Shown: piece after piece, positions 15,069 to 23,150 of the stretch
How positions within the stretch are numbered: position 1 is the stretch's first letter
Layout of the letters: each line of letters opens with the position of its first letter
Source of the DNA: VGCC01 sp044375955
GTDB taxonomy: Bacteria > Actinomycetota > Actinomycetes > S36-B12
NCBI GenBank assembly: GCA_044375955.1
Contig: JBILLS010000005.1
Span: forward strand, 1-62,348
Direction of reading: 5' to 3'
Length of the DNA stretch: 62,348 bases
The notes under the pieces: model-generated
The model's database searches: none
Seen by the model: only the letters and a program-made list of their open reading frames with translations
Told to the model about the DNA's origin: nothing
Translations under genes and position numbers: made by a program

Positions 15069-15767
15069 ATGATTGGCACCGCATTCGTAGCGACCGCAGC
15101 CGCACTCATGGTGATCGCCGCCAGCGCAGTTCCAGCCTCTGCCTATGACCGTGACGCCTACTCGTACGCCGCGGGTCACATGATCTCTGCGAAGGATGTG
15201 GCGTCACCACTGAAGGTGAAGTCCCCGGGGTACTTCAGCGCTGGACCCGATGGTGGCTCCTTCCTGTGCATGAAGGACGACAAGGAAGTGAAGGTCAAGG
15301 GCGGTGTCTACCGCTTCACCATGGATTACAACTCGATGTCCGGCAAGCGGCCGAGCGTGACCATGGGGGTCCAGCAGTTCGCCTCGAGCACCAAGGCCAT
15401 TCGCGCTTTCGATCAACTCACCAAGGCGGCCAAGACATGCTCCGGCACCACGGGCGGATCGGACAACTGGACTGACGAGAACGGTGCACCCGTGGTGGAG
15501 CAGTGGAGTCAATTGACCACGACGGGCAAGGTTCCGCTGGTGACGATCGTCGGGGTGCCCTCCATCTTCATCAACACCAACTACCAGAACGTGGTGTCCA
15601 ACCAAGAGAGCCCCTACAGCTCGGACAGCTACACCGTCTACACCTTGCTCAACGACGTGATCATCAGTACCTCGTTCTTCTCTGGTTCCGAGCTGAACAT
15701 TTCCGCCGACCAGAGGAAGGCCGTGAATCAGACTGCCTTCAACGCGGTCGACGCCTGGTTGGGCTGA
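15069..15767 (+). CDS. Secreted protein of unknown function (232 aa)
   Basis: The N-terminus is a Sec signal peptide: a hydrophobic core (FVATAAALMVIAASAV) ending in PASA, predicted cleavage near residue 25. The mature part is about 207 residues, rich in Ser, Thr, Asn and Tyr, with two cysteines (FLCMKDDKE and KTCSGTT) that could form a disulfide. It recalls the extracellular sensor-like (PknH-type) fold of actinobacterial secreted proteins, but the match is weak and no catalytic motif is seen. It is inserted between ispF and the PPOX/cysS genes in the same direction; it ends one base before the PPOX start, so it is probably in the same operon. Confidence 0.7.
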   Translation: MIGTAFVATAAALMVIAASAVPASAYDRDAYSYAAGHMISAKDVASPLKVKSPGYFSAGPDGGSFLCMKDDKEVKVKGGVYRFTMDYNSMSGKRPSVTMGVQQFASSTKAIRAFDQLTKAAKTCSGTTGGSDNWTDENGAPVVEQWSQLTTTGKVPLVTIVGVPSIFINTNYQNVVSNQESPYSSDSYTVYTLLNDVIISTSFFSGSELNISADQRKAVNQTAFNAVDAWLG

Positions 15768-15768
15768 C

Positions 15769-16167
15769 ATGGTCGCGCTACCTGACTCAGTGAGGCCCTG
15801 GTTCGATGCGCCGGAGTTCGCCACGATCGCAACGATCCTCCCCGATGGAAGTCCTCACCTGTCCGTCGTGTGGGTAGCGCGGGATGGCGACGACCTGCTC
15901 GTCTCGACCGTGAAGGGGCGCCGCAAGCACCTGAACATCGAGGAGGACCCGCGGGTGAGCCTTCTGGTCTACCCGAAGGACAACCCATACTCGTACGTCG
16001 AGGTGCGTGGCACGGCCACCATGACCGAGGAGGGTGGACGAGAACTCATCGACCGCCTCTGCCACGAGTACACCGGTGCCGACCGTTATACCTACGACGA
16101 CGGTACGGACAACGTGCGCGTCGTCGTGCGCATCACCCCGGACAAGGTCGTCACGCTGCAGCGCTGA
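15769..16167 (+). CDS. PPOX-class flavin/F420-binding protein
   Basis: A 132-aa split-barrel protein of the pyridoxamine-phosphate-oxidase-like superfamily, most similar in layout to F420-dependent Rv1155-type actinobacterial members. The barrel pattern is clear: FATIATILPDGSPHLSVVWV, a phosphate-binding KGRRKHLNIEEDPRVSLLVY, then YVEVRGTATMTEEGG. Substrate is unknown; relatives reduce F420-linked compounds, biliverdin or act as heme oxygenase-like proteins. Its start lies one base after the secreted-protein stop, and cysS starts 20 nt later. Confidence 0.82.
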   Translation: MVALPDSVRPWFDAPEFATIATILPDGSPHLSVVWVARDGDDLLVSTVKGRRKHLNIEEDPRVSLLVYPKDNPYSYVEVRGTATMTEEGGRELIDRLCHEYTGADRYTYDDGTDNVRVVVRITPDKVVTLQR

Positions 16168-16187
16168 CCTCTCGCTACTGTTCACCG

Positions 16188-17588
16188 ATGCGCCTCTACG
16201 ACACCGCCGCTCGCGCTGTCCGGGAGTTCGTCCCCCGGGAGCCCGGGAAAGTCGGCATCTACCTATGCGGCGCAACTGTGCAGGCACCGCCCCATGTGGG
16301 TCACATCCGTAGCGGCGTGGCCTTCGACGTGATCCGTCGCTGGTTCGTCGCGCGGGGCTACGAAGTCACCTTCGTGCGCAATGTCACCGACATCGACGAC
16401 AAGATCCTGCACAACGCGGGACACGAGGATGTTCCCTACTGGGTCGTGGCGATGCGCAATGAGCGCGCCTTCACGCGCGCTTACGACACCCTGGGGTGTC
16501 TGCCGCCCACGTATGAGCCACGGGCCACCGGCCACATCCCCGAGATGGTCGAGCTCATGCAGCGACTCATCGATCGAGGATTCGGCTATGCCGCGAACGG
16601 GGACGTCTACTTCGACGTCCGGGCCTTCGCCAACTACGGCTCACTGAGCGGACAGAAACTCGACGACATGTTGGCTGCGGATGATTCCGAGGCGCGTGCC
16701 AAGCGTGATCCGCGTGATTTCGCGATGTGGAAGGGCGCGAAGCCGGGTGAGCCTGCGTGGAACACTCCGTGGGGCTCGGGACGCCCGGGATGGCATATCG
16801 AATGCTCGGCGATGGCCGAGAAGTATCTGGGTGCGGAGTTCGACATCCATGGCGGCGGACTCGATCTGGTCTTTCCGCATCATGAGAACGAGATCGCACA
16901 GTCTCAAGCGGCGGGCGACGCTTTCGCCCGCTACTGGCTCCACAACGCCTGGGTGACCACGGCCGGGGAGAAGATGAGCAAGTCCCTGGGCAACTCACTC
17001 CTCGTCGATCAGGTGGTGACTCGGGTTCGTCCCGTCGAACTGCGCTACTACCTTGTCAGTGCGCACTACCGGTCCATGCTCGAGTATTCGGATGAGTCGG
17101 TGAAGGAAGCGGGAGCCTCCTACCGCAGGATCGAGGGCTTCCTGGAGCGCGCTGCGGAAGCGGCCGGACGCGATGCGATCACCATCGGAACGCGCCCCGC
17201 TGCATTCGATGAGGCGATGGACGATGACTTCGCGGTGCCCCAAGCGCTGGCGATCCTGCACGAGACCGTGCGCACGGGCAATAGTGCGCTCGCGGCTGGG
17301 GACGCCGCCACCGCCGCAGAATGCGCATCCGCAACGCGGGGGATGCTCAGCGTGCTGGGTCTCGATCCGTGGTCCGACCCGTGGGCCTCGGCGAATCGCA
17401 ACGACGACTCCGCCGCGGTCATCGATGCTCTGGTGCAGGTAGCGATCCAGCAACGGCAGGAGGCGAGGGCACGTAAGGACTTCACCGCCGCCGATGCCAT
17501 TCGCGATGGCCTCGCCGAGATCGGCATCGTCCTCGAGGACACGCCCTCCGGTGCGCGGTGGTCGATGAAGGAGCGTCATGGCCGGTAA
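16188..17588 (+). CDS. cysS: Cysteinyl-tRNA synthetase
   Basis: A 466-aa class I aminoacyl-tRNA synthetase. The Rossmann core has the HIGH-type motif APPHVGHIRSG after the zinc cysteine in YLCGATVQ; further zinc ligands are in WHIECSAM and FPHHENE, and the KMSKS loop is GEKMSKSLGN. The anticodon-binding C-terminus follows. ATG at 16188 was chosen because it sets the motifs at standard offsets. It is the housekeeping CysS rather than MshC, judging from the carD-ispDF-cysS-rlmB linkage. It overlaps rlmB by 11 nt. Confidence 0.95.
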   Translation: MRLYDTAARAVREFVPREPGKVGIYLCGATVQAPPHVGHIRSGVAFDVIRRWFVARGYEVTFVRNVTDIDDKILHNAGHEDVPYWVVAMRNERAFTRAYDTLGCLPPTYEPRATGHIPEMVELMQRLIDRGFGYAANGDVYFDVRAFANYGSLSGQKLDDMLAADDSEARAKRDPRDFAMWKGAKPGEPAWNTPWGSGRPGWHIECSAMAEKYLGAEFDIHGGGLDLVFPHHENEIAQSQAAGDAFARYWLHNAWVTTAGEKMSKSLGNSLLVDQVVTRVRPVELRYYLVSAHYRSMLEYSDESVKEAGASYRRIEGFLERAAEAAGRDAITIGTRPAAFDEAMDDDFAVPQALAILHETVRTGNSALAAGDAATAAECASATRGMLSVLGLDPWSDPWASANRNDDSAAVIDALVQVAIQQRQEARARKDFTAADAIRDGLAEIGIVLEDTPSGARWSMKERHGR

Positions 17589-18504
17589 CTCGCAGCGCCG
17601 GGGCGCAACGCGTAAACCTGGATCCAAGAAGGGCGCCACCGTCGGATCGGGTGGGCAGCGACGTGCCAAGCTCGAAGGACGGGGACCGACCCCGAAGGCG
17701 GAGGATCGCCCGCACCACGTGGCCGCGAAGCGCAAGCGCGCCGCAGCGCGTGCGCGCACCACGCCGACGCGCACGAACCGTTCGAGCACCTACCTTTTCG
17801 GTCGCAATCCGGTCGTGGAGGCGTTGCGGGCGGGTGTTCCCGCAACGACCCTGTACGTGCAGTCCAAGGGGGATGCCGACGAACGCATTCGCGAGGCGAT
17901 CGACCTCGCCAACGCATCCGGTATCGCTCTGCTCGAGGCACCGCGCGGGGAGATGGACTCACTAGCCGACGGCGGGGTGCACCAGGGACTCCTGCTCGTC
18001 GTTCCCGAGTACCGCTACGCGGACCTCGATGATGTTGCGGGTTCCTCGCTGCTGATCGCCCTCGACGGGGTCACCGACACCCGCAACCTCGGTGCCATCG
18101 CACGTTCTGGTGCGGCATTCGGGGCAGGGGGCATCGTCGTCCCCAGTCGTCGATCGGTCACCGTCACGGCCGCATCGTGGAAGGCATCGGCGGGTGCGCT
18201 GACCCGCGTGCCGGTCGCGGAGGTCACCAATCTCACCCGCGCGCTCACCGACCTGAAGAAACGCGGGTTCACCGCGGTCGCCCTGGACGCCGACGGTGGC
18301 ACGGCGCTCGTCGACGTTCCACGTGATGTCTGGACCGATCCGATCGTGGTGGTCATCGGCTCCGAGGGTTCGGGCGTCTCCCGCCTGGTGGGCGAGACAT
18401 GTGACTGGCGGGTCATGATCCCGATGGCCGCAGGCCAGGAGTCGCTCAACGCATCGGTGGCCGCCGCGATCGTCCTGCAACGCATCCACGAGGCGCGCGC
18501 CTAG
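17578..18504 (+). CDS. rlmB: 23S rRNA (guanosine-2251-2'-O)-methyltransferase family protein
   Basis: A 308-aa SpoU/TrmH-family 2'-O-methyltransferase. The first 75 residues are a highly basic, disordered extension rich in Arg, Lys and Gly, typical of actinobacterial members. A substrate-binding domain (STYLFGRNPVVEALRAG) follows, then the knotted SAM domain with LDGVTDTRNLGAIARSG, VVIGSEGSGVSRLV and MIPMAAGQESLNASVAA. It overlaps cysS by 11 nt. A 9-bp perfect hairpin (17822-17847) lies near the domain boundary. Confidence 0.92.
   Translation: MAGNSQRRGATRKPGSKKGATVGSGGQRRAKLEGRGPTPKAEDRPHHVAAKRKRAAARARTTPTRTNRSSTYLFGRNPVVEALRAGVPATTLYVQSKGDADERIREAIDLANASGIALLEAPRGEMDSLADGGVHQGLLLVVPEYRYADLDDVAGSSLLIALDGVTDTRNLGAIARSGAAFGAGGIVVPSRRSVTVTAASWKASAGALTRVPVAEVTNLTRALTDLKKRGFTAVALDADGGTALVDVPRDVWTDPIVVVIGSEGSGVSRLVGETCDWRVMIPMAAGQESLNASVAAAIVLQRIHEARA
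17822..17847 (+). repeat. Perfect 9-bp intragenic hairpin
   Basis: CGTTGCGGG, an 8-nt loop, and the exact complement CCCGCAACG, within the rlmB coding sequence at the codons joining the basic extension to the folded domains. No T-tract follows. Confidence 0.45.
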
Positions 18505-18526
18505 CCTCAGGTGACACACTGATCCC

Positions 18527-19216
18527 ATGGCACCGCTGATCGGCATCACCACCTACATGGAGCCCGCGAAGTGGGGGCTGTGGGACATCACCGCACCGGT
18601 GTTGCCCCGCTGGTACATCGATCTCTTCCAGGAGGCCGGTGCGACCCCTGTGATGCTTCCGCCGGGTACGTCCACCGAGGTGATCGATCGCATCGACGGA
18701 CTGGTGATCGCAGGCGGCGCCGATGTCGACTCACGCCTCTACGGCGAAACCCCGCATGAGACCGCGGATGCGCCGCGGGAGACCCGGGATGCCTCGGAGA
18801 TCGCGCTCTACCGTGCCGCACTCGACGCGGAATTACCCGTCTTGGGCATCTGTCGTGGGGTGCAGATCATGGCCGTCGCCCACGGCGGTGCACTCCACCA
18901 GCACATGCCCGAGGTCACCGAACTCGCACACAAAGAAGCACCGCTCACCTTCGTCGAGCATGGTGCGCGGTTCGAGCCCGGCTCGCGTATCCACTCGATC
19001 TACGGGGATCACGCGACAGTGAATTCCTTCCACCATCAAGCGGTCAAGGATCCGGGCACGCTGAGGATCACCGGAACCGCGGAGGACGGCACGGTCGAGG
19101 TATGCGAGGTGCCCGGCTCGACGTTCGTCGTCGGTGTGCAATGGCATCCCGAGCATCCGGATCGGCGCCTCGCCGACCGGCCCCTCGTCGACGCGTTCCT
19201 CGCCGCAACGAACTGA
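18527..19216 (+). CDS. Gamma-glutamyl-gamma-aminobutyrate hydrolase-like (peptidase C26)
   Basis: A 229-aa class I glutamine-amidotransferase-like amidase of the PuuD/C26 family. The nucleophile cysteine is in LGICRGVQIM, the histidine-glutamate pair in VQWHPEHPD, and the N-terminal PLIGITTY and the DGLVIAGGADVD segment fit PuuD. Family members cleave gamma-glutamyl amides, for example gamma-glutamyl-GABA in putrescine use. No other putrescine genes are adjacent; it is followed 29 nt later by a HisD-like dehydrogenase, so the pair may belong to an unrecognised catabolic route. Confidence 0.85.
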   Translation: MAPLIGITTYMEPAKWGLWDITAPVLPRWYIDLFQEAGATPVMLPPGTSTEVIDRIDGLVIAGGADVDSRLYGETPHETADAPRETRDASEIALYRAALDAELPVLGICRGVQIMAVAHGGALHQHMPEVTELAHKEAPLTFVEHGARFEPGSRIHSIYGDHATVNSFHHQAVKDPGTLRITGTAEDGTVEVCEVPGSTFVVGVQWHPEHPDRRLADRPLVDAFLAATN

Positions 19217-19245
19217 TCACGTACCGACCCTCGGAGGTGACCCAC

Positions 19246-20550
19246 GTGGGAACGATCCTCAAGAAACCTTCGGGCTCACGAACTGCGGCGACCCCGGACC
19301 CGAATGTCGTCGAGACCGTAGCGTCCGTCATCGCGGATGTCCGTCAGCGCGGTGACGAGGCTGTCCGTCACTACTCGCGCACCTTCGACTCCTGGGACCC
19401 GGTGGATTTCCGCCTCGACCCGGAGGCGATCGAGCGGGTCGTGGCATCGGTCCCTACGCAGGTGCAGAAGGACATCCGCACCGCGCAGGCGAACGTACGG
19501 AACTTCGCAACCCATCAACGTGATTCACTCCACGACTTCGAGGTCGAGACCGCCCCGGGTGTCTTCCTCGGTCAACGCAACATTCCCGTGGCGGCAGCCG
19601 GTGCCTACGTTCCCGGTGGCCGCTATCCGCTTGTCGCCTCCGCGCATATGACGATCGTGACCGCGAAGGTTGCCGGCGTCGAACGGGTCACCGCGTGCAC
19701 GCCGCCCATGCAGGGCGAGATCCCGGCGGCAAGTGTCGCGGCGATGGCCTTCGCCGGAGCCGACGAGATCCTCATCCTTGGTGGGGTGCAGGCGGTTGCG
19801 GCGATGGCGATCGGAACCGAGACCATCGGGCGCGTTGACATCATCACCGGGCCAGGCAACGCCTACGTCGCGGAAGCCAAGCGTCAGTTGTTCGGCGAGG
19901 TTGGTATCGACCTGTTCGCTGGTCCGACCGAGACGTTGATCATTGCTGACGACTTTGCCGATCCGTTCACGGTCGCGGTGGATCTGTTGAGCCAGGCCGA
20001 GCACGGCCCGGACTCCCCGGCTGTCCTGATCACCACCTCCGCGGAAGTTGCGCGCCAGACCTCCGACTACATCGATCGACTCCTCCCCGACATGCCGACC
20101 CGCGCGAATGCGGAACCGGCCTGGCGTGACAACGGAGAGATCCACCTGGTGGACTCCCTGGCCGAGGCGTATGCATTGGCGGATGAGTTCGCGAGTGAGC
20201 ACGTGCAGGTCCTCACCGCTAATCCGCGGGAGGCACTGGATGTCATGCGCAACTACGGGGCGTTGTTCCTGGGTGAAGGAACATGTGTCACGTACGGAGA
20301 CAAGGTGATCGGCACCAACCACACGCTGCCGACCCGCACGAGTGCCCGCTACACCGGTGGCCTCTGGGTTGGGAAGTTCCTCAAGACGGTCACGTACCAG
20401 GAGGTGCGCGATCCGGCGTCCAGTGCGGAGTTGGGTGAACTCGCGGCACGAGCCAGCCGGGTCGAGTCGTTCGAGGGTCATGCCCGCTCCGGCGACCTAC
20501 GTGCGGCGCGGCATCACGGGACGACCCTGCCCTGGGCGCCCTGGGCGTAG
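19246..20550 (+). CDS. Histidinol-dehydrogenase-like NAD-dependent dehydrogenase (HpsN/HisD catabolic type)
   Basis: A 434-aa member of the HisD superfamily. NAD-binding GPGNAYVAEAKRQLFG and the zinc-site segments LLSQAEHGPDSPAVLIT and FASEHVQVLT are present. The C-terminal TNHTLPTRTSARYTGG and WVGKFLKTVTY match the subgroup that includes sulfopropanediol dehydrogenase HpsN better than biosynthetic HisD, and no his genes are nearby. GTG at 19246 was chosen for its spacing from GGAGGTGA. The reaction is probably a two-step oxidation of an amino or hydroxy alcohol to the acid; the substrate is unknown. The next gene is a tRNA on the opposite strand. Confidence 0.8.
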   Translation: MGTILKKPSGSRTAATPDPNVVETVASVIADVRQRGDEAVRHYSRTFDSWDPVDFRLDPEAIERVVASVPTQVQKDIRTAQANVRNFATHQRDSLHDFEVETAPGVFLGQRNIPVAAAGAYVPGGRYPLVASAHMTIVTAKVAGVERVTACTPPMQGEIPAASVAAMAFAGADEILILGGVQAVAAMAIGTETIGRVDIITGPGNAYVAEAKRQLFGEVGIDLFAGPTETLIIADDFADPFTVAVDLLSQAEHGPDSPAVLITTSAEVARQTSDYIDRLLPDMPTRANAEPAWRDNGEIHLVDSLAEAYALADEFASEHVQVLTANPREALDVMRNYGALFLGEGTCVTYGDKVIGTNHTLPTRTSARYTGGLWVGKFLKTVTYQEVRDPASSAELGELAARASRVESFEGHARSGDLRAARHHGTTLPWAPWA

Positions 20551-20553
20551 CGG

Positions 20554-20625
20554 AGCCCCCGGTCAGGATTGAACTGACGACCTACCGCTTACAAGGCGGT
20601 TGCTCTACCACTGAGCTACAGGGGC
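20554..20625 (-). tRNA. tRNA-Thr (anticodon TGT)
   Basis: The reverse strand folds into a full cloverleaf: acceptor stem GCCCCTG pairing with CGGGGGC (one G-U pair), D-arm GCTCAGTGGTAGAGC, anticodon stem-loop ACCGCCTTGTAAGCGGT with anticodon TGT, and T-arm GTCAGTTCAATCCTGAC. CCA is not encoded. The first bases overlap the 3' end of kynureninase on the same strand, and the TAG of that gene is supplied by tRNA positions 8-10. Confidence 0.93.
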
Positions 20626-21935
20626 GTGGCTGCATTCTCTCGTGCTCCCGGCAGCCCGGGGCCACCCAGGGCACGTGACAGCCCGTCCACACCGCGCCAC
20701 ACGTCCTCGAAGGTGTTGTAGAGCGGCGCCGGAGCCAGACGGATGATGTCCGGATTCCGCGCATCCCCCAGAACACCGTACGACGTGTACATCGACTCGA
20801 TGAGGGCGAAGGGCTCCGTGGGCACGCGGATGGAAACTTGAGCGCCATGGCGTTCGGGTTGACGCGGAGTCGTCACTGTGATGTCTACGTCGGCGGAGAT
20901 TACGTCGAGTAGTGCGAGGAGATAGTCGGTCAACTCGAGACTGCGGGCACGGAGCCGATCCATCCCGATGTCGTCGAAGATCTCGAGTGAGGTGAGTGCC
21001 GGACTCATGATGAAAACGGGTGAACAGGACACCGACCACGCCTCCGCTGTGGTCCATGGATCCATGGTCCGATCCATCCGAAACCGCGTCTCCGGACGGT
21101 TACCCCACCATCCCTCGAGTCGCGGGATATCGGAGCGACCCAGGTGGCGTTCATGGATGAATGCGCCGGCGATGGATCCGGGACCGGAGTTCAAGTACTT
21201 GTAGCTGCACCAGGCGGCGAAGTCCACGTTCCAATCGTGCAGACGCAGGGGGACGTTCCCCGCCGCATGCGCGAGGTCCCAGCCGGCCATCGCTCCGAAG
21301 TCGTGGACGGTGCGGGTAATCGCTGGCACGTCCATGAATTCGCCGCTGAGGTAGTTGACGGCGCCCAGCAGGACGGTAGCGATCGAGTCACCGTGCTCGC
21401 GCAGGGTAGCGATCACATCCTCCGTGCGCAGGGAGTCTTCGCCATCCCTGGGTTGGAGTCGGAGTACATGTTCGTCCGGGTCGAGTCCATGTGCTGCAAC
21501 GTGGGAGCGCACGGCATAGGAATCCGAACTGAAGGCATAGTCCTCGATCACGATCTTCGTGCGCGCATCGGAGGGTCGGTAGAAGCTGGTGAGCAGGAGG
21601 TGCAGGTTGATGGTGAGGCCATTCATGATCACGACCTCTTCGGGGAGCGCTCCCACGATGCGGGCGCTCGGTCCAACGAGGCGCTGGGGGTAGGACATCC
21701 ACGATCGATCCCCGTGCGAGTGCCCGCGCACCCCGAGGGTCTCCCAGGCGTCGAGGTCGGCGTTCATCGCGTCACGCGTCCCGATGGGCATGAGGCCCAG
21801 GGAGTTCCCCACCAGGTAGGCGGTGTGGTCGTCGCCGGGGATCGGGTTGGGCATCAAGTGGAAGCGATCGCGGGCAATCGGAGGGTCGAGGTCTGCATCG
21901 CGGTGCGCGGCAGCGGCTCGGGAACTATCGATCAC
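20616..21935 (-). CDS. kynU: Kynureninase
   Basis: A 439-aa fold-type I PLP enzyme that cleaves L-kynurenine to anthranilate and alanine. Family hallmarks: YLVGNSLGLMP, VIMNGLTINLHLLL, GWDLAHAAGN, and the PLP lysine in CSYKYLNSGPGSIAG, followed by EGWWGNRPETRF and the C-terminal PDIIRLAPAPLYNTF. GTG at 21935 gives the normal N-terminus. Its last codons and TAG stop run into the tRNA-Thr gene by 10 nt. It is divergent from an AsnC-type regulator and lies near an arylformamidase-like hydrolase, so it belongs to a tryptophan-kynurenine module. Tryptophan dioxygenase is not in the window. Confidence 0.95.
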   Translation of the reverse strand: MIDSSRAAAAHRDADLDPPIARDRFHLMPNPIPGDDHTAYLVGNSLGLMPIGTRDAMNADLDAWETLGVRGHSHGDRSWMSYPQRLVGPSARIVGALPEEVVIMNGLTINLHLLLTSFYRPSDARTKIVIEDYAFSSDSYAVRSHVAAHGLDPDEHVLRLQPRDGEDSLRTEDVIATLREHGDSIATVLLGAVNYLSGEFMDVPAITRTVHDFGAMAGWDLAHAAGNVPLRLHDWNVDFAAWCSYKYLNSGPGSIAGAFIHERHLGRSDIPRLEGWWGNRPETRFRMDRTMDPWTTAEAWSVSCSPVFIMSPALTSLEIFDDIGMDRLRARSLELTDYLLALLDVISADVDITVTTPRQPERHGAQVSIRVPTEPFALIESMYTSYGVLGDARNPDIIRLAPAPLYNTFEDVWRGVDGLSRALGGPGLPGARENAATPL

Positions 21936-21984
21936 GCGCCGACCCTGCCAGATACCCTTTCCGATCGGAAGGGAGGCGTGCTGA

Positions 21985-22449
21985 GTGAAGGTCTCCTTGG
22001 ATGCGGTCGACCAGGCCATTCTGCGTGAACTGCAGGCGGATGCCCGCCTGTCCTACAGCGAGATCGGGCGTCGGGTGCACGTGTCCACGCCCACCGCGGC
22101 CGAGCGCATCCGACGCATGGAACGCGAGGGTGTGATCACCGGTTACATCGCGGCTGTCGATCCCGTGCGCCTTGGCTGGGACGTCCGGGCGCTCGTGCGT
22201 ATGACGTGCTACGGCCCCACCTGCGTCCTCGACGATCCCACCGTGCAGAACTGGCCAGAGGTGTTGCGCATCGACCGACTCACGGGTGACGAGTGCTGCG
22301 AGTTGACCGTGGTGTGTGAATCGATGGCAGCATTCGCTCGTCTTATCGATCGTCTCGCGACCCATGGGACCCCGGAGAGTTCCCTCGTTCTGTCGTCGAT
22401 GACAGCGCCTACCGTGCAGGCTCCGCCCACTTCCGTACCTGATCGATGA
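21985..22449 (+). CDS. Lrp/AsnC-family regulator of the kynurenine genes
   Basis: A 154-aa regulator with an N-terminal HTH (AILRELQADARLSYSEIGRR, VSTPTAAERIRRME) and a C-terminal RAM-type alpha/beta domain (GDECCELTVVCESMAAFARL). GTG at 21985 follows GGGAGG. It is divergent from kynU across 49 bp and convergent with the formamidase-like gene, overlapping it by 41 nt. This arrangement resembles KynR-type control, in which an Lrp protein activates kynurenine degradation in response to kynurenine. That role is inferred from context. Confidence 0.87.
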   Translation: MKVSLDAVDQAILRELQADARLSYSEIGRRVHVSTPTAAERIRRMEREGVITGYIAAVDPVRLGWDVRALVRMTCYGPTCVLDDPTVQNWPEVLRIDRLTGDECCELTVVCESMAAFARLIDRLATHGTPESSLVLSSMTAPTVQAPPTSVPDR

Positions 22450-23110
22450 CGAGTGCGCACGCGGGCGTGCGCGGGTCCACCCACTCGAAATGACCGACGT
22501 CCTGCGTGGTCGTGTCCCCGTAGTCGTGGGACATCTCGACCGGAACGCGAATGTCCCGTGTGCCGTGCACGATCAGGTAGTCGACCTCGGGGCGCGGGAG
22601 TCGAGCCGGGTCGAGCTCGGGGTGATCGAGCGCGGGCGAACCGAGGAATGCGGCGACGGCGCCCCCATCGGCGTCGGAAGCCTCGGCAGCACACAGGTCC
22701 GTGATCGGGGCGATGGCCAGGCAGGCGTGGACGAGCTCGGGTCGGTGGATTGCGGAGAGTAGTGCGAGGTGACCGCCGGCGGAGTGCCCCACCACGACGG
22801 GTGGGGAGCCGAGGGAGCAGATGTGGGCCAGGGCCGAGCACACGTCGTCGAACTGCCACGCGGGGTGGCCGGGCACGCGCCGGTATTCGACGTTGTAGAC
22901 GGTCACATGGTGCGCCAAGGAGGCAGCCAACGGCCGGAGATAGGTGCGGTCGAACTCCGGACGCCAATACCCACCGTGGAGCAATGCGACGGGGTGGCCG
23001 GATGGGTGATCCTGACCGGTGACGTCCATAACGTGATCGGGGTGGTCGCCGTACTGCACTGACTGGACGGCGTGAGAGGCCACGAGGTCGAAGACGGAAC
23101 GGTCCTCCAT
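22409..23110 (-). CDS. Alpha/beta hydrolase, kynurenine-formamidase-like
   Basis: A 233-aa hydrolase. The oxyanion motif HGGYW (in VALLHGGYWRPEFD) is characteristic of arylformamidases and related esterases; the nucleophile is in VVGHSAGGHLALL, the acid in HGTRDIRVP and the catalytic histidine in VGHFEWVDP. Such enzymes hydrolyse N-formylkynurenine to kynurenine, the step before kynureninase. The role is supported by its place beside kynU and the AsnC regulator, although generic carboxylesterases share the motif. It overlaps the regulator's 3' end by 41 nt and is divergent from the CPBP protease. Confidence 0.78.
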   Translation of the reverse strand: MEDRSVFDLVASHAVQSVQYGDHPDHVMDVTGQDHPSGHPVALLHGGYWRPEFDRTYLRPLAASLAHHVTVYNVEYRRVPGHPAWQFDDVCSALAHICSLGSPPVVVGHSAGGHLALLSAIHRPELVHACLAIAPITDLCAAEASDADGGAVAAFLGSPALDHPELDPARLPRPEVDYLIVHGTRDIRVPVEMSHDYGDTTTQDVGHFEWVDPRTPACALVIDQVRKWAEPAR

Positions 23111-23150
23111 GGCTACTTAGACTGCCAGGGACCCTGGAAGTGGAGCGGCG

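Noticed and set aside
16188..17588. Calling the CysS-like gene MshC (mycothiol ligase).
   Set aside because: MshC is a CysS paralogue, but the position in carD-ispD-ispF-cysS-rlmB and the length of 466 aa fit housekeeping CysS better.
19246..20550. Calling the HisD-like gene biosynthetic histidinol dehydrogenase.
   Set aside because: No his genes are adjacent, and the C-terminal signature fits the catabolic HpsN-like branch.
21144..22028. 294-codon forward frame opposite kynureninase.
   Set aside because: Antisense to a full kynureninase with its PLP-lysine motif.
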